Source of the DNA: Corallochytrium limacisporum
Taxonomy: Eukaryota; Opisthokonta
NCBI GenBank assembly: GCA_002811645.1
Contig: PDIP01000003.1
Span: 451,519-515,518, forward strand
Length of the DNA stretch: 64,000 nt
Reading direction: 5' to 3'
In this document: in pieces, positions 31,606 through 41,668 of the stretch
Layout of the letters: every line of letters starts with the position of its first letter
How positions within the stretch are numbered: position 1 is the first letter of the stretch
The notes under the pieces: model-generated
Database searches by the model: none
What the model saw: the letters and a program-made list of their open reading frames with translations, nothing else
What the model was told of the DNA's origin: nothing
Translations under genes and position numbers: made by a program

Positions 31606-32139
31606 CTACTCCGTGGTGACCCGCAACCGTTCTAATTTCGCCGCCCGCACGTGATAAAGTCTCCGCTGTTGAACAAATTGTTTCACAAAGGCATCTACTG
31701 ACTCTTCACCATCTAAAAACTTGTCCACTGTTTCCAGACTTTCCTCATCGATCTTCTGAATCCCGTCCTCGGTTAGACGCTTCAACTCATCTGGTGAGAA
31801 CTTATGCGACAAAGAATTCTGCTCCCGCTGCAGACTTTCATATTCACTTTTCAGTTGAGTAAGTTGCTTGGACAACTCAACCAATTCCACACGGCGCTGC
31901 TCTATTGTCTGCTTGTAGTTCAGATTTTCTTGTGCCATTTGGTAGACATCAGCCCGCAGATTGTCTCGGTATTGTGTGCATTCCTTTACCTCGGGCAATT
32001 CAAGAACATAGTCTTCCACCTGGTCGTCGCTCTCCGCGAATGCCTTTAACTTTGCCAGAGGCATACTCTCCAAGGCAGGTGCGTCCTTGGGTACTGAAGG
32101 AAGCTTCACTTCCGGCATTGTGTAGTTCGTACTGGCCAT
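31606..32139 (-). CDS. VPS37: ESCRT-I subunit VPS37-like (Mod(r) domain)
   Basis: Predicted protein of 177 aa made mostly of long helices: an N-terminal Pro-rich stretch, then a Mod(r)-type coiled coil from about residue 40 to 170 (LPEVKECTQYRDNLRADVYQ, then IEQRRVELVELSKQLTQLKS, ending EESVDAFVKQFVQQRRLYHV). The pattern FLxGE.sVD.FV..F...R..YH.R..K.ER is typical of VPS37. VPS37 binds TSG101 and VPS28 in ESCRT-I, which sorts ubiquitinated cargo into multivesicular bodies. No extra N-terminal UEV-like domain, so most like VPS37B/C-type short forms. Confidence 0.8.
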   Translation of the reverse strand: MASTNYTMPEVKLPSVPKDAPALESMPLAKLKAFAESDDQVEDYVLELPEVKECTQYRDNLRADVYQMAQENLNYKQTIEQRRVELVELSKQLTQLKSEYESLQREQNSLSHKFSPDELKRLTEDGIQKIDEESLETVDKFLDGEESVDAFVKQFVQQRRLYHVRAAKLERLRVTTE

Positions 32140-32852
32140 CGTTAGGATTCCTTAACTTTCCATTGCCTAATATTTCTTTATATGCTCTCTCAAACTGTGT
32201 CATAGTAGATATCTATCCACATCCATAAAATTCACTTGACAGAATCTCATGGCTTTGGTTTGAACTACCTGTTGTGACGGTGGCATCCAAGTCAAATCCT
32301 TCCACAAAGTGACCCGTTCCACTCCAGCAGTACTCATTGTACTCGCTGGTCCTCATTCCCTGTCAAACCGCAGTCAAGGAGAGTGCGATGATATAAAACC
32401 GGCTCCTTCCCCAACCGGCTCCCTAGTACAACTCTGATGCTATCATTTTTTAACTGCAGGACCGCCCTTGCTTCGCGATAACAGACGATTGGGAAACTGT
32501 CGAGCGGGCCAGAGACCGAAAAGTGCCGTTGGTCCGGGCTCTCCTGGAAATTGATCAATATTTTCTTGAACCGTGTGGCAGGCCGTGTGCGGTGGGGAAA
32601 GGTGCCACCACCGCAAGAGGAAAGGCGGACTGGGATTTGCTGCGCCAGGTCCGCAAGAGCTGCGTATGCCATTGATTGTGAAATAGTAGTAAATCTTACA
32701 TGAGGAAAGCCGTGGTGTTCATTTCCATGCGAGCTTTTGAGACGACGATTTCTTGTAAGTTACTTAAGGGTTCTTCTTTGTTTGTGAGTCGCAAAGGGAT
32801 CAATTCATGAATCGTGGAAATAGGTAACCATTGGGTGAGTAGTAGAACAACC
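32140..32852. other. Divergent intergenic region
   Basis: 713 bp between VPS37 and mitochondrial uS15 starts; nothing coding supported on either strand. Confidence 0.5.
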
Positions 32853-33593
32853 ATGATCTTGTCACAGTTGACACGGATAGCCATACCAGGCGTGCTGCGG
32901 AGATTTTGTCAGCCATCGTTTTCCATGGGACATGTTATTGCTCCTGCCCTACCTGTAACACTCGCGCACAGAAGCTATGCTGCACGACACAATGTCGTCG
33001 TTTCCGATCTTCCTGTGGGTAGAGAAGCCAAGCCATTGAAGGACATTTTGTACTCTGAGCGACCGGAGGGATATATTGTTGATATTGACAGCCCAAGCAT
33101 TGATTTTGATAGCCTTCCTGAGGAAGTGAAGCGTGTCTATTCTCTGCACAATGCCAATGCGAAGCAGATCAAACAATGGAAGGCCACTCAGCTGCGAAAG
33201 GCTGTGCAACTTCATGACATGGATGTTGGCTCCGCTCCTGTCCAGATTGCAAAGCTGAGTGTACACATTCACCATCTGGAAAAACATTTAGAACAAGTCA
33301 AAAAGGACCACCATGCACATCGACAGTGGCAGATTCTCTGTTCGAAGCGGCACAAGCACATGAGGTACCTTAAGCGCGTGGACTTTGCTCGCTATATGGA
33401 ATTGATTCGAGACCTAGGGATCTCCAATGCCTACACTTTCAACACTTATGCATATGACCGTAAGGGAAAGCCAGCCATGTCAGCTAAGTATCTGAGCAAG
33501 TTGCAGAAGACCAGGGATCTCCAGAAGGAACTACGTCGCATAGAACGCGCTACTGCTCGCCTGAAGCAACAGACGCGGACTCGTGGTGTTTAG
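32853..33593 (+). CDS. MRPS15: Mitochondrial ribosomal protein uS15m
   Basis: Predicted protein of 246 aa from the ATG at 32853. A hydrophobic/basic presequence (MILSQLTRIAIPGVLRRF) is followed by the S15 core at about residues 135-200: GSAPVQIAKLSVHIHHLEKH, then HRQWQILCSKRHKHMRYLKR, corresponding to the GS.E.QIA.LT.RI..L..HL..H..D....R.L..L...R...L.YL. pattern of S15. uS15 binds the central domain of small-subunit rRNA early in assembly. Length matches human MRPS15 (257 aa). Confidence 0.92.
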   Translation: MILSQLTRIAIPGVLRRFCQPSFSMGHVIAPALPVTLAHRSYAARHNVVVSDLPVGREAKPLKDILYSERPEGYIVDIDSPSIDFDSLPEEVKRVYSLHNANAKQIKQWKATQLRKAVQLHDMDVGSAPVQIAKLSVHIHHLEKHLEQVKKDHHAHRQWQILCSKRHKHMRYLKRVDFARYMELIRDLGISNAYTFNTYAYDRKGKPAMSAKYLSKLQKTRDLQKELRRIERATARLKQQTRTRGV

Positions 33594-33702
33594 GATCTAT
33601 ATAAAATCACTGTTACATATACAATACAATAACACCCCCCACGACCTCAGTGGTGTCGTCATATGAAGAGCCCGGAGGAACCAGAGAGACGATGGAGTAG
33701 TG

Positions 33703-34102
33703 TTATGCAGGCCTTGGCAAGTTCTGTCCCCGATGGACGAAGATAACGAAGCCATGCATAGGACTGTACTGTACCACAGAGTTCATGTCTGTGAAGTCAG
33801 GTTCCTCGGCCAGCGTCTTTGTTAGACGGTTGTTGAGCCAGACTTGCCACTGGCCATCAGTGCTCAGGCCTCTTTCAGTGCCATTTCCAATGGGTTTCAA
33901 AACCGAACGCACAGAAACCGGATACCGCTTGCCGAGATCTGCGATGACTGGCACCTATCTGTACAGTGCCCTTTGCAGCAGTCCCCTTTGCTGACGTATT
34001 ACCTCTATTGATACAGAACTTCAGTTTGTGTACTTCAAAACGTTTTTCGCTAGCAAACACCATCCAGCATTTGTAGCAACGGAATACTTCTTCATCTTGC
34101 AT
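33703..34102 (-). CDS. Small Cys/His-rich gene, two overlapping frames (intron or frameshift)
   Basis: A minus-strand ATG at 34102 opens a frame starting MQDEEVFRCYKCWMVFASE and FEVHKLKFCI, a zinc-finger-like C-x2-C...H...C arrangement similar to the N-terminal finger of some coiled-coil proteins (CCDC17 type). That frame becomes non-descript after about 35 codons. A second frame, open from about 33960 to the stop at 33703, continues with protein-like sequence ending HGFVIFVHRGQNLPRPA. A splice from GTAATACG (phase 1) to ..GCCAG (55 nt) would join them in frame, but the intron lacks a clear CTAAC branch word; another splice further in is also possible. Function unknown. Position and strand fit the convergent pairing with uS15m (109 bp). 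Confidence 0.4.
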
Positions 34103-34867
34103 GACTGGTTTCCGTATAGGCAGTTGGAAGCCCGTTGCTCAAGAAGTATCAGGAGATTCAGGCCATGTTTGGACTCAGGTGCTAGAAACACTGGTCTCTG
34201 GATGGATTGGGCGATGATCTAGAAGTGATCCAACAAATGGATCACTGGCATTCAACAGACTCCCGTACGCTTGTCCATTTAAGTATCGCTCCTCCTGATA
34301 TAGGAAGCAACTGTACATGGTGCGACAAAAGTTTCGATCGAATTTGCGGAGCAAAGTTTCACCATCGCAACCATTTGGCGATTCTGGTGCAGCCAGTCCG
34401 CACCCGGACGATCTGGCTTCCGGACGGCAAACGCGGGTACCACTCTGGCTTACCTGCGTACCCTGCCACCGGAGACCTCGTCAAGCAAGAAAATGTCCTG
34501 TGAATCGCATTCTCATAGTGAAAGAACAGGAGACGTGCCTGTTTCCCAGGTCTGCGTTCAAAGTACACACGGGAAATGCGTGCGGGTCTGTGTTGTAACA
34601 GTTTCTATGGTGAAAAGCGAGTTCGGAGGGGGGCCTGAGCACACATTGGCGCGGAGGATTTGAATGAGAAGAAGTGGCTGAGGCCGGAACGAAAGTGAGA
34701 CCGCCAGTGCTGGATGGAGGGGGATGTAGTGCAGGGGCGAGACCATAGGTCTGAACTCAGGCCAAGATAATTTTAATTAGAGCTTGAGAAATGCTAGTTC
34801 AAATTTCAAATTCCACCATCCGGAAGCGTGTCAACGTCTTCTCTCTTGCATTTCCAAAGTATGAATC
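34103..34867. other. Divergent intergenic region
   Basis: 765 bp upstream of RAD54B. No supported gene. An ATG at 34861, seven bases before the RAD54B ATG and in another frame, opens a very short upstream frame that overlaps the true start. Confidence 0.5.
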
Positions 34868-37435
34868 ATGGAAGGATCGTCCACTAGCCAAGTGTGCATC
34901 CGCCCGCTGGGCCGCCGGCCTCTGAAGGCGCCCGTGTTGTCTAGAAAAAAATTTGTGCCACCTCTGCTAAAAAACCAGAAAGCAAGTGATAATGGAACTG
35001 ATTTGGAACACAAACCAAAGAAGCAATGCATCGGCCGGAGGCGAATGCAAGGGTTCTCACCGGTTGCTGCGGACAAACCATGTTTAGTGCCAAACCCAGG
35101 ACCCGCAGGAGGCAGGGCATTGCAAATACACACCAAGAACAATATCATTGCTTCCAACACCGCACAGGACAAATGCAAGGAACCTGTAAATGATCATTTC
35201 GAGGAACAATTGTACAGCTGTCTGTATGGGAAACAATCCAATCGTAAACACAAAAAATTCTCAGGGGATGCAATCTTACGGTGCCTGGGGCGGACAGCAA
35301 CCCTTTTTGATATGAATGGCAAAAAGTTAGGCTCTACTACATCGTATACACAAACAGATCTTCAAACACTCGGAGAAGAGTCCGAGCTGTACATTGGAAA
35401 ATGGATGGTGGAAGTTCAGAATCGAATGAATCCCCAGGAGTATCACTCCGGTAAATGCTTCCTATCTGGATCGGGCAGTTGCTCTGTTCCTGAGCCCCTG
35501 CTGTCAAGAAAGGCCACCATCTACCCGGTTAGGGTCAATGGAATTGGGTTGAAGCCAAGGCATGATCCCAACCGAGAAGGAGCACTAGTTATGCCAAAGC
35601 CATCGAATGATACCAAAGCCATTGATGTGGTGATAGATCCTGTACTGGGAGACAAGTTAATGGATCATCAGCGAGACGGCGTCACAAAATTGTACCATAG
35701 TGTCATGGGATATCATGGGTATGGCAGTGGTGTCATTCTCGCAGACGACATGGGCCTTGGCAAGACTTTGCAAACGATTACTGTCATTTGGACTTTGTTG
35801 AAGCAGTCTCCTGTTCCGGGTACTGTATCTGCTATCCGGAGTGCTTTGATTCTATGCCCGAGCTCACTGGTTCGAAATTGGAATGCCGAGTTTGGGAAAT
35901 GGCTCGGCAAAACTCGTATTGAAGCTCTCTGTGTACATCAAGACCAGGACATCCGTAGTTTCTATCTTAGCAGGCGTCACGAGGTCCTGATATGTGGGTA
36001 TGAAATGTTCAGAAGGCACGCCGCTAAGATTCAATCTGCACGGTTTGATTTAGTTGTCTGTGATGAGAGTCATCGTTTAAAGAACAGCAACATCCAGCTG
36101 TCCAAGTCCCTGAATGCGATGGCCATCAAGAAGCGAATTCTCATCACAGGCACTCCAATCCAAAACCAAATGGCCGACTTCTTCGTTCAATGTGATCTAG
36201 CCAATCCCGGTGTCCTTGGAGATTATGCTACATTCAAGAGGCTATACGAGGATCCCATATTAATGCTTTCTCTCGAGTCACGAACTCCTGCAGTTGATGA
36301 ACTAGGGAGGGTCAGAAAAGAAGCCCTGCAAGAAATCACTGACTCCTTCTTTATCAGGCGCACCGGTGAGGTGCTTCAAAGCAGATTGAAATCGAAAACA
36401 GATGTGCTCATGTTTGTAAAGCTGTCCCAGGCTCAGGAAGATCTCTATCAAGAGCAGCTCAGGGCTTCTGACGTACGGCAGTGTATTGAGAGCTGTAACA
36501 ACGCAAGCGCTCTCAGCTGCATTCTTCGCCTCCGAAAGATTTGCGGTGGTACGAGTAAAGCAGGTGTAGACGATTTGGACAGTGAAAATGAGGAAGCTGA
36601 GATCCTGAACCGATTGGAACCGGGGGACATTGGCAAACTCCAGACCCTGCGCCAAATCATCGACTACCATAGAAAGGAGTACAATCCGTACAAACTTGTG
36701 GTGGTGAGCCACTTTACCTCCTGCCTTGATATCATTGAGGCAATGTGCAAAGAAGAGGGTCATCATACGGTCCGTCTTGACGGCACTACTACTGTAAAGA
36801 AGCGTCAGGATATGGTGGATCGATTCAACAATCCTCTTACTGGTTCCACCGTTTTCTTGCTAAGCTCAAAAGCCGGCGGGGTGGGGTTAAACCTGGTTGG
36901 TGGTAGAACTATTGTACTCTACGACATCGACTGGAACCCTGCCAGCGATTTACAGGCAATGGCACGGGTGCACCGCCAAGGGCAAGAGAATGAAGTCCAT
37001 GTCGTTCGATTGATCAGTACTGGAACCATAGAAGAGAAAATTCTCCAGCGCCAGGAGTTCAAGAAGAGTATTGGAGACAAGATCCTAACCACTAGAGGGG
37101 TTCAGAAAGACAAAACATTCAGCCAGGAAGAGTTGCGAGAGATCTTTCGATACCAGGAACAGACTCTCTGCGATACACATGATCTTCTTAGGAAACATGA
37201 TTGCCTCCTCGACCAGCGCGATACAACATGCAAGGAACCTACGAGTGCGGTTGAGCTGACAAGCTACGCTCATGCAGAATATGTCAATACTGGCAAAGAT
37301 GGTTTTCGGATTGAACCCCATAGAGTGCCCTTGGTCAACCACGTCCTGAGAAATTGTGACGCACATGTTAGCTATGTTATGTACTACAAATTTCACGGAA
37401 AGTGTGACACGAAGGACAACAATAAGACACTTTGA
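34868..37435 (+). CDS. RAD54B: RAD54B-like SNF2 DNA translocase
   Basis: Predicted protein of 855 aa without introns. The N-terminal part has KKFVPPLLKNQK and a beta-rich region (RKHKKFSGDAILRCLG ... GKWMVEVQNRM), both RAD54B features absent from RAD54L. LKPRHDPNREGALVMPKPS precedes the motor. Motor motifs: DMGLGKT (I, about residue 295), DESH (II, about 397, where human has DEGH), RILITGTPIQN (III), LRKICGG, LLSSKAGGVGLNLVGG (V) and VHRQGQ (VI). RAD54B is an ATP-dependent translocase that assists RAD51/DMC1 strand exchange and removes RAD51 from duplex DNA. The C-terminal 90 residues are Cys/His-rich. Together with the SHOC1-like gene it indicates a meiotic recombination repertoire. Confidence 0.93.
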   Translation: MEGSSTSQVCIRPLGRRPLKAPVLSRKKFVPPLLKNQKASDNGTDLEHKPKKQCIGRRRMQGFSPVAADKPCLVPNPGPAGGRALQIHTKNNIIASNTAQDKCKEPVNDHFEEQLYSCLYGKQSNRKHKKFSGDAILRCLGRTATLFDMNGKKLGSTTSYTQTDLQTLGEESELYIGKWMVEVQNRMNPQEYHSGKCFLSGSGSCSVPEPLLSRKATIYPVRVNGIGLKPRHDPNREGALVMPKPSNDTKAIDVVIDPVLGDKLMDHQRDGVTKLYHSVMGYHGYGSGVILADDMGLGKTLQTITVIWTLLKQSPVPGTVSAIRSALILCPSSLVRNWNAEFGKWLGKTRIEALCVHQDQDIRSFYLSRRHEVLICGYEMFRRHAAKIQSARFDLVVCDESHRLKNSNIQLSKSLNAMAIKKRILITGTPIQNQMADFFVQCDLANPGVLGDYATFKRLYEDPILMLSLESRTPAVDELGRVRKEALQEITDSFFIRRTGEVLQSRLKSKTDVLMFVKLSQAQEDLYQEQLRASDVRQCIESCNNASALSCILRLRKICGGTSKAGVDDLDSENEEAEILNRLEPGDIGKLQTLRQIIDYHRKEYNPYKLVVVSHFTSCLDIIEAMCKEEGHHTVRLDGTTTVKKRQDMVDRFNNPLTGSTVFLLSSKAGGVGLNLVGGRTIVLYDIDWNPASDLQAMARVHRQGQENEVHVVRLISTGTIEEKILQRQEFKKSIGDKILTTRGVQKDKTFSQEELREIFRYQEQTLCDTHDLLRKHDCLLDQRDTTCKEPTSAVELTSYAHAEYVNTGKDGFRIEPHRVPLVNHVLRNCDAHVSYVMYYKFHGKCDTKDNNKTL

Positions 37436-37527
37436 ACCCGGAAGGGAACAACTCCTTTTAAAGAAATATACTGTGACATACGAACTCGACAGACGTCCGG
37501 TAAATTCATATATAAACCGAGGAAACT

Positions 37528-39057
37528 TTACACTTCAACAAGACTCTTACCAGTCATCTGAGAAGGCTGCTCCAGACCCATGAGGGTCAGCACAGTGGGG
37601 GCGACATCACACAGTGCATTCTCCTCGCCGATGTTTACGAGTTTGACCTTCTTGTTGACGACATTAAGCGGTACCCGGTTGCATGTATGGGCTGTGTGGG
37701 GCTCTCCCTTTGCGTCCTTCATCTGCTCAGCATTACCGTGGTCAGCAGTAACGATCAGGGTCCATCCATGCTCTTTACATGCTTCGTAAATGACTCCGAT
37801 ACCTGCGTCAGTGGCCTCCACACCTTTACGGGCGGGCTCGAACATACCCGTGTGACCCACCATGTCTGGGGGCGCAAAGTTGCACACGATAAAATCGTAC
37901 TCACCGCAGGCAATACCCTTCGCCGTCTCTTCCGCCACACCGGCGGCACTCATCTCGGGTTTCAAATCGTAGGTGGCGACCTTCGGGGAAGGCACAAGCT
38001 TACGGGATTCGTTTTCGCACTCCTTTTCGACTCCGCCGTTGAAAAAGAAGGTTACATGAGCGTACTTCTCGGTCTCAGCAACATGGTACTGCTTCACTCC
38101 TGACTTCGCCACGACGTCCGCGAGGACATTGCTAATATCCTGTGGAGGGAACATTTGCTTGAAGGGAAATTCCAGCTTGTACTGGTTCATGGTGAAAGTG
38201 GTAACCTTCGGCACCACAGATGTCTCAAATGGTGGCTTCAAACCGACGGTCTCGACGATCTGGCGCATGCGATCGGCACGGAAATCGAAGAAAAGGCACA
38301 CGTCGTTGTCGGCCAGGTTACCCTTGGGTTCCAGAACGATCGGCTTTAGGAACTCATCGTTCTCCCCGGATTCATGACGCTTCTTAACGGTATCAATCAG
38401 AGCATCAAGCTGCACACCCTCACCCTTACCCTGAGTCAGCATCTCATAGGCTATCTGAATACGCTCCCAGCGTTTGTCGCGGTCCATTGCGTAGTAGCGC
38501 CCAGTCACATCAGCAAGAGTAGAGTACCCAATCTCCTTCTGGAAGTCCATAAGCTCTTGCAGGTATTTGGGTGCAGAGGTGGGCGGCACATCGCGACCAT
38601 CAGTGAAAGCGTGGACATAGCACTCGGGAATCCCGAGTTCCTTAGCTGCACGGATCAGAGCGAAGAGGTGCTTGATGTGGGAGTGCACACCGCCGTCGGA
38701 CACAAGACCGAGTAAGTGGAGACGACCAGTTCCCTTCTTGGCCGTCTCAGCAGCCTCGACGACGGCATCGTTCGTTTTGAAAGCGTCTTCACGCACAGCT
38801 TTGTCAATGCGTACAATGTCCTGGTACACAACGCGACCGGCGCCAATGTTGACGTGCCCGACCTCGGAGTTGCCCATAAGTCCTGCAGGGAGACCGACAG
38901 CCTCTCCGTGGGCAGTGAGAGTAGCATAGGGATACTCCTCGCGCAGTTTGGTCATGACTGGAGTCATAGCTCGGGTGATAGCGTTGCCGTCATTGTCCTC
39001 TGCGAGACCCCATCCGTCGATGCAGATGAGACAGACCTTGTTCTTGATCTCAACCAT
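37528..39057 (-). CDS. 2,3-bisphosphoglycerate-independent phosphoglycerate mutase
   Basis: Predicted protein of 509 aa, full family length. It has the alkaline-phosphatase-type metal and nucleophile motifs: CIDGWG near residue 14, MGNSEVGHVNIGAGR with the nucleophilic Ser64, the transferase-domain segment LVSDGGVHSH, HAFTDGRDVPP, DFRADRMRQI, NFAPPDMVGHTG and the second metal site TADHGNAEQM. The enzyme interconverts 3- and 2-phosphoglycerate using Mn and a phosphoserine intermediate. Metazoans other than nematodes and sponges mostly use the cofactor-dependent enzyme, so this is informative about the lineage. Codon use is strongly biased to C-ending codons, as expected for an abundant glycolytic enzyme. 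Confidence 0.96.
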   Translation of the reverse strand: MVEIKNKVCLICIDGWGLAEDNDGNAITRAMTPVMTKLREEYPYATLTAHGEAVGLPAGLMGNSEVGHVNIGAGRVVYQDIVRIDKAVREDAFKTNDAVVEAAETAKKGTGRLHLLGLVSDGGVHSHIKHLFALIRAAKELGIPECYVHAFTDGRDVPPTSAPKYLQELMDFQKEIGYSTLADVTGRYYAMDRDKRWERIQIAYEMLTQGKGEGVQLDALIDTVKKRHESGENDEFLKPIVLEPKGNLADNDVCLFFDFRADRMRQIVETVGLKPPFETSVVPKVTTFTMNQYKLEFPFKQMFPPQDISNVLADVVAKSGVKQYHVAETEKYAHVTFFFNGGVEKECENESRKLVPSPKVATYDLKPEMSAAGVAEETAKGIACGEYDFIVCNFAPPDMVGHTGMFEPARKGVEATDAGIGVIYEACKEHGWTLIVTADHGNAEQMKDAKGEPHTAHTCNRVPLNVVNKKVKLVNIGEENALCDVAPTVLTLMGLEQPSQMTGKSLVEV

Positions 39058-40006
39058 AGTTGCAATTATATTTTCTATTCACAGATAACTATGCAACTCC
39101 ACTAGAGCCGTATCAACGACATCATGTTCATCCAAACTCTCTTCTACCAAGCCACCACGAGGAACAATAGACTATGGTATAGACAGTCATTCCCCGCCGG
39201 TATGATGTCACTACAGTTCGTAGACACGACACGGACCCCGTGTCCCATCCCACCATCAATCTACCACACGGTGGAACGAGAGACCAGTCACAAGGAAGAT
39301 CTGACTGGGCACAGATAGGTCCCTCCGGGAAAGTCGCGTGTCCAATTTCCCAATACAAATACTGGATGAATGCTCGATGGGAGATATAAACACAGAGCAT
39401 TGCCTACGTCGCATTGTTGCTCCCTTATCTCTGATTGGGTTGTCACCGCTGTCAGTCACGCTGTTCCCTTGCGGACCCCCACTCCCCCTCATCAGCTTAA
39501 TACTAGTGTAATTCGGGTTTTGTTTGGCCATTTATATCAATAAAATTGATTAAACAAGTATCACGCATGTGACGGTGTTTCTGACTATAGAGGAGAGCTC
39601 CGGTGGGGCTGGGGGAGGAGAGCGTGCTCCTCTGGCTGCTGAATATCCTCATTCATCCCTTCCCGTAGTCCCTATGTCCAAATAATACGGTCTGTAAAAA
39701 GGGGCTGGCCCTGGAGGAACGCAGTAAGTGAGTGCCGGGGCCAGTGATAAATATGCGGCGTTGGCGTGGCGGGCACGGCTTTGGTTTAATGCGCGCCGCG
39801 GACGTGCGGCTGTTTGTTAATGTGGTGTATTTGAAGGTTCCACTGTACCATGGATATTTCTTATAGAAACAAGATATGTTTCATTGAGCTACACGGACGA
39901 GTTCGCAGAAAGTACACAACAGGCGGGTGGGCACATAGGTGATATCACTAAAAAAGAGATCTCTGATTTGTTGCAACCTTATAGTGGACAGACAAACTCA
40001 AACAAC
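39058..40006. other. Divergent intergenic region
   Basis: 949 bp between iPGM and the small SPT subunit; no supported coding frame. Probable promoters. Confidence 0.5.
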
Positions 40007-40228
40007 ATGCCACCCAAGAACAAGCAGTCTAAGAACACAACGAAATGGTCTGATCTTACCTTTGGGGAGAAGATTGCTCGGCTGAATACGCAGTTTGAGA
40101 CTTCAACTATAATGTACGTGTTGGAGCCTTGGGAAAAACGCTTGATTCGAGGCCTCATACTCTTTGTGATAGTCATGACCTTCTACAGTGCATATGTATA
40201 TCTTCTACCGTTGGTCATTCCGGAATGA
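40007..40228 (+). CDS. SPTSSA: Serine palmitoyltransferase small subunit (SPTSSA-like)
   Basis: Predicted protein of 73 aa from the ATG at 40007; human SPTSSA is 71 aa. The middle of the protein, TIMYVLEPWEKRLIRG followed by a hydrophobic segment (LILFVIVMTFYSAYVYLLP), matches the family signature Y.LEPWER......V....Y.GY.F.P. Small SPT subunits activate the SPTLC1/SPTLC2 dimer in the ER membrane and set acyl-CoA preference in the first step of sphingolipid synthesis. The N-terminus (MPPKNKQSKNTT) is more basic than in human. Convergent with GRWD1 (93 bp). Confidence 0.85.
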   Translation: MPPKNKQSKNTTKWSDLTFGEKIARLNTQFETSTIMYVLEPWEKRLIRGLILFVIVMTFYSAYVYLLPLVIPE

Positions 40229-40321
40229 ACTTTAAAATTTAAAGAAATATGAAAATGAATAGCATCGGGCATAGTATCACATTTTAAATATCATCTTTCT
40301 ATATGTAATTGTATCATTTAC

Positions 40322-41668
40322 TTATACACTGATAGTCTTGAAAACATGGAAACCGGACAGAGCGGTAGATACCAGAGCGCCAGGAATCTGAGGGTGCCAG
40401 TGGATCTCTTTGATCTCAGACTGGCCCTGATGGATGAACAGCAGCTGAGGAGGCACATCCTTGTGGAGCGGCTGGCTGGCCAGCTCATCGTCGTCCTTCT
40501 CCACAGACAGGTCCCACAGCGAAACCTGGTCATCTGCTCCACTTACTGCTATAATACTATCGTCTGTAGGATGCCACTCGACAGAGGTAATCGGGGCGCG
40601 GTGCCACTTGAATTGGGCAATGGGCTTACCGGCCTTGATATTGCGCAGATCCCATACCTTGAACAGACCGTCGTCGCCGCCGGAAACCATAAGGTACTTG
40701 ACTGTCTTGTTCCAATCGATGACATTCACATCTGATGAGTGGGCCTCGTTCACAGTGATAGCTGATTCAGCTTTCTTACGAGCGTCCCAAATTCTAACAG
40801 TCTTGTCCACGGAGCACGATGCGAAGACATTCGCCTCGTTCGGGCTCCACTGAATATCTTCAACGCTTGCTGAATGAGCAGCATAAGGGGCCTTATCTAC
40901 AATCCATCCAGAGCCACCCTCCTGCACATTCCAAACGTAAATGTATTTGTCACAGTCACCTGATGCAAATCGTCCAGGAACTACCGGTGACCAGGCCATT
41001 GAGAACCCCTCTGTCGTATGGCCAGTGAAAGTTTGCACTGGAGCTTTCTTTACAGTCTCTTTTTCAGTTCCCCAGCCCTGTACATTCTTGATAGCATCGG
41101 ACATGTCATGGATGCGAACCTTGCCGTCATCGCCCCAGGTAGAAACAAACTGACGATACTGCGGGCATGAACGCACCCGGTTGATACCATAATCAACACT
41201 GACGGAATAGAGGTCCATTTCTGGGGCATTGTCATCCATGTCGTCGTCGTCATCGGAATCACTATCATCACCGTCATTCTGTTCTTTGTGTGTCTTCTTC
41301 ATTTGACTCAAACGCATGAGCATGAGTTCATTATCTCGTGCCCGCTCTGCGGTAGTACCGGCGTACATGAACATTTCCATGGGATAGTCTTCCCTTTTAT
41401 CGCCAAGGCCATCCTTGAGGATATCAAAAGACATACATGGCCACTTGGTTGAAACCATGTGCAACATATGGTATGCACTATCGTCGTGTTTCAACTCTTC
41501 GCCATCATCTAGATTCTCACCAGGAAGATAGACTTGGGTATCAGTTTTGCCGTTCTCACCCTGATCAGCTTCTCCAGTTTCCATTTCCTCGTCGCCATCT
41601 TCCATTTCGTTGTCATCGAACTCCTCCATATAGTCCTCCTCAAACTCGAGTTCACTGTCCGGACCCAT
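40322..41668 (-). CDS. GRWD1: GRWD1/Rrb1-like WD40 ribosome assembly factor
   Basis: Predicted protein of 448 aa (human 446 aa). A very acidic N-terminus (Glu/Asp-rich to residue 40) leads into VYLPGE...DDSAYHMLH and STKWPCMSFDIL, the CAF1C/H4-binding-like segment, then about six WD repeats with WD or YVW ends (for example VEWHPTDDSIIAVSGADDQV, SLWDLSVE). A second acidic loop of Asp lies near residue 135-150. GRWD1/Rrb1 chaperones ribosomal protein uL3 and acts with histones; the end HWHPQIPGALVSTALSGF is a strong family hallmark. Confidence 0.93.
   Translation of the reverse strand: MGPDSELEFEEDYMEEFDDNEMEDGDEEMETGEADQGENGKTDTQVYLPGENLDDGEELKHDDSAYHMLHMVSTKWPCMSFDILKDGLGDKREDYPMEMFMYAGTTAERARDNELMLMRLSQMKKTHKEQNDGDDSDSDDDDDMDDNAPEMDLYSVSVDYGINRVRSCPQYRQFVSTWGDDGKVRIHDMSDAIKNVQGWGTEKETVKKAPVQTFTGHTTEGFSMAWSPVVPGRFASGDCDKYIYVWNVQEGGSGWIVDKAPYAAHSASVEDIQWSPNEANVFASCSVDKTVRIWDARKKAESAITVNEAHSSDVNVIDWNKTVKYLMVSGGDDGLFKVWDLRNIKAGKPIAQFKWHRAPITSVEWHPTDDSIIAVSGADDQVSLWDLSVEKDDDELASQPLHKDVPPQLLFIHQGQSEIKEIHWHPQIPGALVSTALSGFHVFKTISV

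Noticed and set aside
34207-34503. Frame with a Cys-x2-Cys...His...His pattern upstream of RAD54B
   Set aside because: Isolated finger-like spacing without conserved hydrophobic positions, and no clear start; probably chance.
39884-40006. N-terminal 41-residue extension of the SPT small subunit
   Set aside because: Starts at a TTG; the ATG at 40007 gives the expected 73-aa length.
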